Origin: Actinokineospora pegani
GTDB taxonomy: Bacteria; Actinomycetota; Actinomycetes; Mycobacteriales; Pseudonocardiaceae
DNA length: 64,000 bases
Assembly (NCBI RefSeq): GCF_009745975.1
Contig: NZ_WHOL01000086.1
Span: 114,441 to 178,440, forward strand
Direction: 5' to 3'
Shown: one piece after another, positions 29,107-37,700 of the stretch
Numbering within the stretch: the first letter of the stretch is position 1
How the letters are laid out: the number at the start of each line of letters is the position of its first letter
The notes under the pieces: generated by a model
Seen by the model: only the letters and a program-made list of their open reading frames with translations
The model's database searches: none
Told to the model about the DNA's origin: nothing
Program-made: the position numbers and the translations under genes

Positions 29107-29200
29107 ACGGGGCCTCGATTCTCCGGCGGGCGGTCAGCGGCAGAGCCGAGTACCACAGGTCCCAACCATTCAAACATGAACATCACCCCCACCTGAACAC

Positions 29201-29216
29201 TCGAACACCCGTTCGA
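29201..29216. promoter_or_regulatory. Perfect LexA (SOS) box
   Basis: TCGAACACCCGTTCGA is a perfect TCGAAC-N4-GTTCGA palindrome, the LexA operator of actinobacteria (core CGAACNNNNGTTCG). It lies 20 bases upstream of the alkB start at 29237, a position that would block transcription of the repair gene until DNA damage. Confidence 0.8.
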
Positions 29217-29236
29217 CTCCCGTGTACCCTCCCAGC

Positions 29237-29854
29237 ATGCGACAGGCGCTCCAGACCACCCTCTGGTCGACCGACGAGCAACCAGCCATCGGCCCCCTCC
29301 ACCCCACCCGCCGAACCCCCCTCTCCCACGGCGCCTGGATCGATCTCCTGCCAGGCTGGCTCACCGGCGCGGACGCCCTGTTCGACCACTTGGTGGACAC
29401 CGTCCCCTGGGCCGCCGAACGCCGCCGCATGTACGACGCAGTAGTAGACGTCCCCCGCCTCCTGGCTTTCTACGGTGCCCAAACCCCCTTCCCCCACCCC
29501 GTCCTCTCACAAGCCCGCGATGCTCTGAGCGCCCACTACGCGGAACCTTTCACCACCGCAGGCCTGTGCTTCTACAGAACCGGCGCCGACAGCGTCGCCT
29601 GGCATGGCGACACCCAGGGCCGAGGCGCCCACACGGACACTTTCGTGGCCATCGTCTCGGTGGGGGCACCGAGGGTCCTCGCTCTTCGACCACGCGAGGG
29701 CGGTGGCGCTGGGCACCGGATTCCGTTGGGGCATGGGGATTTGCTGGTGATGGGTGGTTCTTGTCAGCGCACTTGGGAACATGCGGTCCCGAAGACTTCC
29801 AAGGCGGTGGGGCCCCGCATCAGCATTCAGTTCCGCCCCGCGGGCGTGCGCTGA
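29237..29854 (+). CDS. alkB: AlkB-type 2-oxoglutarate/Fe(II) dioxygenase
   Basis: Oxidative demethylase of alkylated bases (1-methyladenine, 3-methylcytosine). The 205-residue protein has the Fe(II) facial triad: H and D in VAWHGDTQGR, and a distal His in WEHAVPKT, plus the 2-oxoglutarate-binding Arg residues in GPRISIQFRP. ATG 29237 is favoured; a GTG at 29222 would lie right beside the SOS box. The LexA box just upstream implies SOS control rather than an Ada-type adaptive response. The CRISPR array starts 222 bases downstream, and the C-terminal third has lower G+C. Confidence 0.88.
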   Translation: MRQALQTTLWSTDEQPAIGPLHPTRRTPLSHGAWIDLLPGWLTGADALFDHLVDTVPWAAERRRMYDAVVDVPRLLAFYGAQTPFPHPVLSQARDALSAHYAEPFTTAGLCFYRTGADSVAWHGDTQGRGAHTDTFVAIVSVGAPRVLALRPREGGGAGHRIPLGHGDLLVMGGSCQRTWEHAVPKTSKAVGPRISIQFRPAGVR

Positions 29855-30075
29855 CCTTCGTGATATGCGGCGCTTTTGCTTTGACGTGTGGTCAGCGGCT
29901 CACATTGACTGGTTGGCAGGTTCTTGGAAGCTGATCGGAGGCGTTGTGCAGCTTCACATGGACGCGACACGGCGTCCTGTTACACAGCGTAGCCGGTTCG
30001 CTACACAACTTGCCGATCCTGCGAGAAGTGATGCTAAACTTGCCTCGGCGCTCACAAACCTGCAGGTCAACAAGA
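29855..30075 (+). promoter_or_regulatory. CRISPR leader with candidate promoter
   Basis: A+T-richer stretch before the first repeat. TTGCCG at 30010-30015, a 17-base spacer and GCTAAA at 30033-30038 would start a transcript about 30 bases before repeat 1. The array degenerates at its other end, so this is the leader side. No gene is supported within it. Confidence 0.6.
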
Positions 30076-31308
30076 GTCTTCCCCGCGCGAGCGGGGCTGT
30101 TCCGGCGTCCGCCAACCAGGCGTGTACAGCCGTGCCGTCTTCCCCGCGCGAGCGGGGCTGTTCCGACATCGACGATGTAGCGCAGCAGGCCCGCGGCGTC
30201 TTCCCCGCGCGAGCGGGGCTGTTCCCCGAACGCGCTCGATGTCAGCGGGGTGGGTCATGTCTTCCCCGCGCGAGCGGGGCTGTTCCCAGCTTGTTGCGGA
30301 TTTATGGGGTGAAAAGACCGTCTTCCCCGCGCGAGCGGGGCTGTTCCCCCGGGACGGGCGCGCTTGGGGTCCCACCGGGTGTCTTCCCCGCGCGAGCGGG
30401 GCTGTTCCCGCGACTGGACCGACGACGAGCGCGCCGCCCTCGTCTTCCCCGCGCGAGCGGGGCTGTTCCGAGACCGAGATGGCGCTTGACCCGAGGCAGT
30501 GGGTCTTCCCCGCGCGAGCGGGGCTGTTCCCCCGGCCTACGCCTCGGCCGACGGGGTGCACCCGTCTTCCCCGCGCGAGCGGGGCTGTTCCCCGGCAGCA
30601 CGTGCTCGTCACCACCGCCACCAACGTCTTCCCCGCGCAAGCGGGGCTGTTCCCTGCTCGGCCGTGCGCTTGCCGCGAACGGTGTCGTCTTCCCCGCGCG
30701 AGCGGGGCTGTTCCGTGATCACTGGTGTGGGCGCCTGGTGGGGGTCGGTCTTCCCCGCGCGAGCGGGGCTGTTCCCGGCAGAGCCGCCGCCTGCCCCCTG
30801 GGCCGTGGAGTCTTCCCCGCGCGAGCGGGGCTGTTCCCCAGACCGGCGCACCCGGCGGCCGGGTCACCGTGTCTTCCCCGCGCGAGCGGGGCTGTTCCCT
30901 CTGCCCACGACGATCACGTCTTCCCCGCGCGAGCGGGGCGTTCCCGGTGCGAAGTCGTTCTCCAGGCTGGTGTGACCGGTCTTCCCCACGCGAGCGGGAC
31001 TGTTCCCGTTCGGCGTCGGTTGCGGCGGGGTGTCGGCGGTCTTCCCCGCGCGAGCGGGGCTGTTCCCGCTGGCCGGGGACTCGCGCACGGCCGCGTTGAG
31101 TCTTCTCCGCGCGAGCGGGGCTGTTCCCCCGTTCCCCTTCACGGTCTGGGCGGTCTTGCCGCCTTCCCCGCGCTGGCGGGGCTGTTCCCCGGCGCTATAG
31201 CCCCTCGCCTCAGCAGGTGGTCGTCTTCCCCGCGCTAGCGGGGCTGCTTCCGGCTGGCCGCACGCCGAGCGAGCCGTGCGCACGTCTACCCGCGCAAGCG
31301 GCTGTTTC
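30076..31308 (+). CRISPR. Type I-E-like CRISPR array, 21 repeats
   Basis: The 28-base repeat begins GTCTTCCCCGCGCGAGCGGG and ends GCTGTTCC, with the hairpin CCCCGCGCGAGCGGGG typical of type I-E in actinomycetes. I count 21 repeats and 20 spacers, mostly 33 bases (32-34), giving a 61-base period: repeats at 30076, 30137, 30198, 30259, 30320, 30381, 30442, 30503, 30564, 30626, 30687, 30748, 30810, 30871, 30918, 30979, 31039, 31100, 31161, 31223, 31284. Repeats from 30918 on carry substitutions or indels and the last is badly degenerate, so the leader is on the left. No cas gene is in the window. Confidence 0.97.
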
Positions 31309-31453
31309 AGGCTCTCCCGCTACCACGACCTCCACGGCCGTCCCACACAAGCGAGACCGATCCATCCCCAACCAGCCCCCACCCCTTGCCCCCACCCCCC
31401 GACCCCGTTATCTTGATACCGGATAGCGACAAGCGATAGTCAGGGGTAACCAG

Positions 31454-31741
31454 ATGGATGCCGGGGACGTCGGCCGCCTGCTGTTCGGTCGGCCCAGCAG
31501 GTTGCGGTTGGCTTTGTGGATTCACCAGCACGCGGGTCCGCGGTTCTTCCAGTCGGAGCCGCCCAAGACGGTTATCGCGCAGAGTGCTTGTGGGGTCGAG
31601 CTGACTCGGTTGGTGGATCTGGGGATGTTGACCGAGCATCGGGAGCCTGCCAATCGGCGGGTGTACTACGAGCGGACGCGCAGTCCGTTGTGGTCGATCA
31701 TCACCGCGGCGGCGAAGGTGGTCGACCCCGTCGACAAGTAG
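31454..31741 (+). CDS. Small winged-helix DNA-binding protein
   Basis: 95-residue protein with a MarR/ArsR-like winged helix: helices LRLALWIHQHAG, TVIAQSACGVELTRLVDLGML as the recognition region, and a wing with RRVYYERTRSPLW. The ATG follows CAGGGGTAACCAG. Four GATA steps at 31411-31438 upstream could be an operator. It sits between the decayed CRISPR end and a two-component locus, with no link to cas genes visible. It may be an autonomous regulator. Confidence 0.72.
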   Translation: MDAGDVGRLLFGRPSRLRLALWIHQHAGPRFFQSEPPKTVIAQSACGVELTRLVDLGMLTEHREPANRRVYYERTRSPLWSIITAAAKVVDPVDK

Positions 31742-31755
31742 CGTCGACGGGGTCG
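31723..31755. terminator. Bidirectional hairpin terminator including a stop codon
   Basis: Perfect 13-bp stem (CGACCCCGTCGAC at 31723-31735 and its complement at 31743-31755) with a 7-base loop that contains the stop codon of the winged-helix gene. It separates this gene from the convergent gene at 31764. Confidence 0.7.
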
Positions 31756-31763
31756 GGGGGGTG

Positions 31764-32393
31764 TCAGTTTCCTGGGCGGTCTGGAGTGGAGTCGGAGTCG
31801 CCGTTCCTGCGGGGTGGGAGGCCGTCTCGTTGGTCGGGTGTGCCGCCGTTGCCGAGGGATCTGGTTCCTGGTTCGTTGATGGTGTCGGCGGTGGCCTGGT
31901 CGCCGGAGGGGGTGGCCAGGATGGTGACCTCGTCGCCGGTTGTGACTGATGATTTCACTGTTTCGGCGTCGATCGTGTAAGTCTTGGTGTAACCGTCGGC
32001 GCTCTTGGTGGTGATCGAGGTGTCGGTGACGGCGGTGACCTCCCCCGTTTGCATGAGCATGGTTCGGTAGCCGCCGTTGTCGTCGGAGACGACGAACTCG
32101 CCGTGCAGGGCGCCCATGATGTTCGAGCCCGGGCGGCGGTCCATCATGCCCGGGCCGCCGCGCTGGCCCTGCTCGGCGGTGGCGCTGCCTGCCGCGTAAA
32201 CGGCGAAGCCGCCCGCGGTGGCGACGCCGACAGCGACGGCGGTGGCCGCGGCGGTCTTCTTCCACGACCAGCGGGGTTGCGCACGTCGCTCCGGGACGGG
32301 ACCGCCCCAGGTCTCCATGTTCTCCGACCCCGCCGCGGTTCGCTGGGCGTCGGCGGGCTGCTCCTGGGCGGGCTGGCCGGACTGGTCGGACAT
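31764..32393 (-). CDS. Membrane-anchored extracytoplasmic protein, DUF5666-like
   Basis: 209-residue protein. Residues 1-45 are cytoplasmic (Gln/Pro-rich, then WSWKKT), a single transmembrane helix TAAATAVAVGVATAGGFAVYA follows, and the outer part has a Gly/Met/Arg-rich linker and a small beta domain (GEVTAVTDTSITTKSADGYTKTYTIDA... TTGDEVTILA). The C terminus is charged and disordered. Strong ribosome site AGGAGGAGAC. It is divergent from the two-component genes at 32575 and is their most likely target. Confidence 0.8.
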   Translation of the reverse strand: MSDQSGQPAQEQPADAQRTAAGSENMETWGGPVPERRAQPRWSWKKTAAATAVAVGVATAGGFAVYAAGSATAEQGQRGGPGMMDRRPGSNIMGALHGEFVVSDDNGGYRTMLMQTGEVTAVTDTSITTKSADGYTKTYTIDAETVKSSVTTGDEVTILATPSGDQATADTINEPGTRSLGNGGTPDQRDGLPPRRNGDSDSTPDRPGN

Positions 32394-32514
32394 GTCTCCT
32401 CCTGTGGCGCCTCGGGCCCCGTGCCCTCCGGCGTGCCACCCACAGTGGCGGGCTCCCCTGTGCCTGCGCTGTGCGCCGGTTCTGCGGTGTCTGTGCGGCC
32501 GGGCGTCGACCTCG

Positions 32515-32541
32515 CACAGGTGGTACACAGGATTCCCACAG
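32515..32541. promoter_or_regulatory. Three 11-bp-spaced CACAG direct repeats
   Basis: CACAG occurs at 32515, 32526 and 32537, exactly one helical turn apart, in the intergenic region between the membrane protein gene and the response regulator gene. OmpR-family regulators bind such direct repeats with an 11-bp period, so this is a likely autoregulatory site. Confidence 0.5.
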
Positions 32542-32574
32542 CACTGCCCCAAGCGCGCGCACGACGATGGGAGC

Positions 32575-33309
32575 ATGACCGTGAACGCCCCGTCCCGATC
32601 CGAGTTGCGCAGGCCGGACGGCCGGCCCGTCCGCGTGCTGGTGGTCGACGACGAGCCGACACTCGCCGAGCTGGTGACCCTGGCGTTGCGCTACGAGGGG
32701 TGGGACGTGCGCAGCGCCCTCGACGGGGCCGCCGCGGTCCGCGCGGCGCGTGAGTTCAAGCCGGACGCGGTGGTGCTCGACGTGATGCTGCCCGACTTCG
32801 ACGGCATCGAGGTGCTGCGCCGCGTGCGCGCGGAGGTCGACGGCCTGCCGGTGCTGTTCCTGACCGCCAAGGACTCCGTGGAGGACCGCATCGCCGGGCT
32901 CACCGCGGGTGGCGACGACTACGTGACCAAGCCGTTCAGCGTCGAGGAGGTCGTCCTGCGGCTGCGCGCGCTGATGCGCCGCGCCGGGGTGTCCGATGGG
33001 GGCGGTGACGCGAGCATCGTGGTCGGCGACCTGTCGCTGAACGAGGACACCCGCGAGGTGCACCGGGCGGGCGAGGAGATCACGTTGACCGCCACCGAGT
33101 TCGAGCTGCTGCGCTACCTCATGCGCAACCCGCGCCGGGTGCTGAGCAAGACGCAGATCCTCGACCGGGTGTGGGACTACGACTTCGGCGGCCAGGCCAA
33201 CATCGTCGAGCTCTACATCTCCTACCTGCGCAAGAAGATCGACGCAGGCAGGCAGCCGATGATCCACACCATGCGCGGAGCCGGTTATGTCCTCAAGCCC
33301 GCCGCCTGA
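32575..33309 (+). CDS. OmpR-family response regulator
   Basis: 244-residue regulator with a receiver domain (DDEP at 25-28, phospho-acceptor D69 in VVLDVMLPDFDG, Lys in YVTKPFSVEE) and a winged-helix output domain ending HTMRGAGYVLKPAA. It resembles MprA/TcrA-type actinobacterial regulators. ATG 32575 is the first start after the phased CACAG repeats. It overlaps the kinase start by 23 bases, so the two are translated together. Confidence 0.94.
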   Translation: MTVNAPSRSELRRPDGRPVRVLVVDDEPTLAELVTLALRYEGWDVRSALDGAAAVRAAREFKPDAVVLDVMLPDFDGIEVLRRVRAEVDGLPVLFLTAKDSVEDRIAGLTAGGDDYVTKPFSVEEVVLRLRALMRRAGVSDGGGDASIVVGDLSLNEDTREVHRAGEEITLTATEFELLRYLMRNPRRVLSKTQILDRVWDYDFGGQANIVELYISYLRKKIDAGRQPMIHTMRGAGYVLKPAA

Positions 33310-34798
33310 GAGCTCTCTCGTCGACGGGTTCAGCCCCCGCGCGCGGGCCCGGCAGCGGCTGCGCGAGGCCCGCCCGACGTCGCTGCGCGCGCGACTGCTG
33401 GCCGAGCAACTGGTGCTGCTGTCGTTGGTGTGCCTGGTGATCGGCGTGGTGACCGTCCTCGGCCTGCGCACCTACCTGGTGAACACCCTCGACGACCAAC
33501 TCGGCGACGCCAGCGGCCGTGTCCTCCGCTACGCCGAAGGCCCCGGCCCCAGGCCCCCCGTCAACGTCGTCGGCGCCAACGCCCCCGGCCAGGGCCCCGA
33601 CGCCCTCAACGCCACCATCTACAACGGCACCGTCGTCAACGTCCACCGCGAGACCCCCCGCGGCGAGAGCGTGACCATCCCCGACGAGCTGTCCACCCTG
33701 CTCACCGCCGTCCGCACCGACGGCCGACCGCACACCCTGCGCCTCGGCGACCTCGGCGACTACCGCGTCATCGCGGTCCAGGCCAGGGAACCCGGGCTGG
33801 TCCTCCTCACCGGCCTGCCCATGCGCGGCATCGACGACACCCTCTGGACCACCGGCTTCGTCCTCGGTGGCGTCTCACTCATCGGCCTCACCATCGCGGG
33901 CGTCGCGGGCGCTCTGATCATCCGCCGCACCCTGCTCCCCCTGGACCGCATGGCCGCGACGGCGCAGCGGGTGTCCGAGATGGAGCTGGACAAGGGCGAG
34001 GTGGCGTTCTCGGTCCGGGTGGCGCGGTCCGACACCGACGAGCGGACGGAGGTCGGGAAGGTCGGCTCGGCGCTGAACCGGATGCTCGGGCACATCGAGC
34101 GGGCGCTGACCGCCCGGCACGCCAGTGAGACACGGGTGCGGCAGTTCGTGGCCGATGCCAGCCACGAGCTCCGGACACCATTGGCCGCCATCAGCGGGTA
34201 CGCGGAGCTGGCTGGGCGTCGGAGTGCCGAGCTGCCACCGGATGTGGCGCACGCGCTGTCTCGGGTGGGGTCTGAGGCGCGGCGGATGACGGTGCTGGTC
34301 GAGGACCTGCTGTTGTTGGCGCGCTTGGACTCCGGTCGGCCGCTGATGTGTGAGACGGTTGACCTGTCGGTGCTGGTGATCAACGCGTTGAGTGATGCGC
34401 GGGTGGCTGGGCCGGAGCACGCGTGGCACCTGGACCTGCCTGGCGAGCCGGTGTTGGCGGTGGGGGATCAGGCGCGGTTGCACCAGGTGGTGGCGAATCT
34501 GCTGGCGAATGCGCGGACGCACACGCCGCCGGGGACGACGGTGGCGGTGGGGTTGTCCCAGCAGGGTTCGTGGGCTGTGGTGACGGTGGCTGATGATGGG
34601 CCGGGGATTCCGGCTGAGTTGCTGCCGGAGGTGTTCGAGCGGTTCGCGCGGGGGGACAGTTCGCGGAACCGGGCGGCGGGGAGCACGGGGTTGGGGTTGG
34701 CCATTGTGGCGGCGGTGGTGCAGGCGCACGACGGGACTGTGCGGGTGGTCAGCCAACCGGGAGACACCCGTTTCACGGTGCGGCTCCCGGCTGGCTGA
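33287..34798 (+). CDS. Sensor histidine kinase (HAMP, MprB/CutS-like)
   Basis: 503-residue membrane kinase. TM1 near 45-65, an extracellular domain of about 120 residues, TM2 near 190-212, HAMP, then DHp with H293 in DASHELRTPLAAISGY and the ATPase domain (LLANARTHT, DDGPGIP, GLGLAIVAAVV). Its 3' end overlaps the end of the large minus-strand gene by 26 bases (34773-34798). The stimulus is unknown; the adjacent DUF5666-like membrane protein suggests envelope sensing. Confidence 0.93.
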   Translation: MSSSPPPESSLVDGFSPRARARQRLREARPTSLRARLLAEQLVLLSLVCLVIGVVTVLGLRTYLVNTLDDQLGDASGRVLRYAEGPGPRPPVNVVGANAPGQGPDALNATIYNGTVVNVHRETPRGESVTIPDELSTLLTAVRTDGRPHTLRLGDLGDYRVIAVQAREPGLVLLTGLPMRGIDDTLWTTGFVLGGVSLIGLTIAGVAGALIIRRTLLPLDRMAATAQRVSEMELDKGEVAFSVRVARSDTDERTEVGKVGSALNRMLGHIERALTARHASETRVRQFVADASHELRTPLAAISGYAELAGRRSAELPPDVAHALSRVGSEARRMTVLVEDLLLLARLDSGRPLMCETVDLSVLVINALSDARVAGPEHAWHLDLPGEPVLAVGDQARLHQVVANLLANARTHTPPGTTVAVGLSQQGSWAVVTVADDGPGIPAELLPEVFERFARGDSSRNRAAGSTGLGLAIVAAVVQAHDGTVRVVSQPGDTRFTVRLPAG

Positions 34799-37700
34799 CC
34801 ACCGGTACCCGCTTCAAGGCGTCCACCACCATCTCCTCGACGTCGGGGACGACGTAACCCAACCCGCGCAGCATCTCCGCCACCTCCACCACGGTGATGT
34901 CCAAGCGGACCGCCCGCACGTACAGGTCGATGAGGGACAGCGGCTCGTCGGTGATCCCCCAGTCAGTGTCGTCCGGGCGGGCACGAACCCTCGCCACCTT
35001 GGTGGCGGTCTCGAACGTCATGCCGGCGGGCAACTCCCAGGCCGATAGCGAAACGCCCCAGGCCCTCATGCGATCGAGCACGCGGCTCAGCGGGGCATCG
35101 AGCAGGAACGCCGCCCGGACCGCCACCACGACCGGAATCTCCGCCCCCACTTGCCAATGATGCCAGTCGACCACTCCGTCTTCGCTGGCGAAGAGGTCGT
35201 CATCAAGGGGAGACGCGGTGTCAGGCACATGCATCGGAATGGCGAACCCATAGCTCTGCAGTCTCTCTATGGTGTCTGCGATACGGGGGAAATCGGAGAA
35301 GACCACCTTGTGGCTAAGCGTCATCGTCTCGTGGTCTCTACCGAGCTCCAGCAGTACGTGGTGGGCGGTTGACGCGTCAGCCGGGAGGGGCGCTACCTTG
35401 AAACCCAAGTTGCGCAAGAAGTCCGCAACCTCGTGCACTTCTCGCCCCAACTCGGACGCGGAGGCCAAAATGCTCTGTGGCAGTACGGTGTGCGCGGGGT
35501 CGAGCCAAGGGTATCGCCCGTCGCCATCGCAGCTGAGCATGACGGCGTGCTCTTCCCCCGGCACGGATGGCACTCGGCTCAGGTCGACCTCCAACCCTGA
35601 TGGTTGCAACCGTTCCACCACGCTGTGTGCGTCCATTCGCCAGTCGAGGCACATCCGAACGACCTGGCCGGGCAGGGGCGCTCGATCCGCTGTGTACCAA
35701 CCTGGCAATCCCGACCCGATGTGCCGGTGAATTTCCAGCCAGAAGCACGCGCGCTCGATATGGATCTCGGACACGTCGATTCCTGCGGACCGCCATAGCG
35801 TGGCGACATCCTCCGGTAACCGCTGCGACCCGTTGGCCGCGCTTGCCAGATCTGCAGCATTGACCTCACAGCCTGCGGCCAACAGGCGACGCCAGCGTCC
35901 CCAGAGTAGCTCCACCGTCTGCGCCGTAGCGGGCTCGGCGCGCAAGGTGGGGATGTCCAGGCAGTCGGCACCGCACTCCCGCAATCGCGCCACGATGTCG
36001 CCGAACGAGACCCGGTCTCCTCCCTTGAAGCCTTGGGTGTTGTCAACCAGAAGCCACCAGTCGAACTGGCGAGTCGGGCTGACCCGCATCGCCGCCGAGT
36101 AGGCGGCGAACACAGCTGGAAATCTGCGAATCCCCTCGGAGTGCTCGTGTGCGGCGAGACGCCACAACAAGACCTCATCGGGGATGTCCATGGAGGTCTC
36201 GCGCGCATGACGAGACCCGTGCTCGGATGAGCCGGATGCCAAGGCGAGACTGGGCACAAGCGCACGGTCGACCTTGAACAAGCCCGTCCGAGCGATGCGT
36301 GCCTGCGGCCCGTCGACGAGGTCGTGCCCACGCTTGACGGCGGCATCGACGAGAATGGCTCCGAGCTCACCGCTTTCCTCATGGACTCTGAAAAGCCAGT
36401 CATAGTTGTACAACTCGCTGTCGAGCGCCGCCTCTGCAGCTTCTGCGAGCAGTGAGAGCAGTGTGGGATCGAGGTCGTCGAGCACCTCGCTGCGATCCAC
36501 GGTGAGCCTGCGGGGCGACCACTCACCAGTCAGGTTGACGATGACGCCTTTCAGGTCGATCGAATCCCCGGTGCCTACCACCAGTCCGTCGACCAACAAT
36601 GCGCCGCCCGACCAGCACCAATGAACGTCCACCCCCGGTGGGGCATGGCCCCACTCGACTGTTGGACCGCTTAGGTCGTGTGTGTCTGCCCCACTCGCCG
36701 CCCTTAAGCGAAGGACCCTGGCGTCCCAAGTCAGAACCGCCTGTCGATTCCGGGCCACAGTGCGGAACTCCGCGATGCGCAGCACCTTCTCAAGAGCCTC
36801 GATGCCGTCCCAGAACTGGTCATCCAGTTTTAGGTAGAGGCGGACTGTTGTTCCTGACTCGGTTCCCTGTTCGGCCACCTTGCTGATTCGGAACAGGTGG
36901 CCTGGGCCGAAGATCGTTGCCCGCAGGACAGGCCCCTCCACCCCGTCCTTGCCCATCCGGCACGTCGTCACCACGATCTCCTCGGCGAGCATGAAGTAGC
37001 TCAGCACCCCGATCCCGAACCGGCTGTTCGGGTACAGCCGGATGGGCGGGTCAAGCCGGGACCAGTCCGACTGCTCGGCGAGGAAGTCCGGGTGTTCGGC
37101 GAAGCGGCTGCCCGCCTGACAGAAGACCCCGCGCAACTCTGTCTCGCCCATGCCGATGCCGTTGTCGCGGCACTCCAGGTAATGGCGGCCATCGGGGTCC
37201 ACGCCCTGCTCGATCTCGATCGAGCCGTCGTAGGTGTAGGTCGCGGTGCGCACTCGGTCGAGGTGTTCGGTGCGGGCCTTGCGGTAGCGGCAGGCGTCCA
37301 GGGCGTTCTGGTACAGCTCGCGGACGGCCAGGTCGCGGTCCTTGTACAGGGCCTCGCCGATGAGGAGTTCGCGGACCCTGGTGGTGTCGAGGGTGAAGCT
37401 GGCCCAGCCTGCGAGGCTGGCGTCGGCTGGGGCGACGCCGTCGGAGGAGAGGCGGGTGGGGAGGGCGGGCATGGGGGCGCCGAGGCCGTCGCGGGTGGCG
37501 CGGTGGAGGGCGTGGAGGAGTTCGTCGGTGCGGGTCACGTGGTCGCGGAGGGCTTCGATGGTGGCGGCGTGGTGGCAGGTGGCGCGGAGGACGGGGATGT
37601 GTTGGCCGGACCAGGTGGCTTTGCGGAGGGTGGTGCGGAGTTGGGCCAGGTCGACGGGGTCGGGGATGGCGAGGTGCTCGGCGATGACGGTGGGGAAGGT

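Noticed and set aside
29754-31238. A 494-codon open frame running through the CRISPR array
   Set aside because: Its peptide is the repeat translated over and over (SSPRERGCS, LPRASGAVP); the DNA is an array, not a gene.
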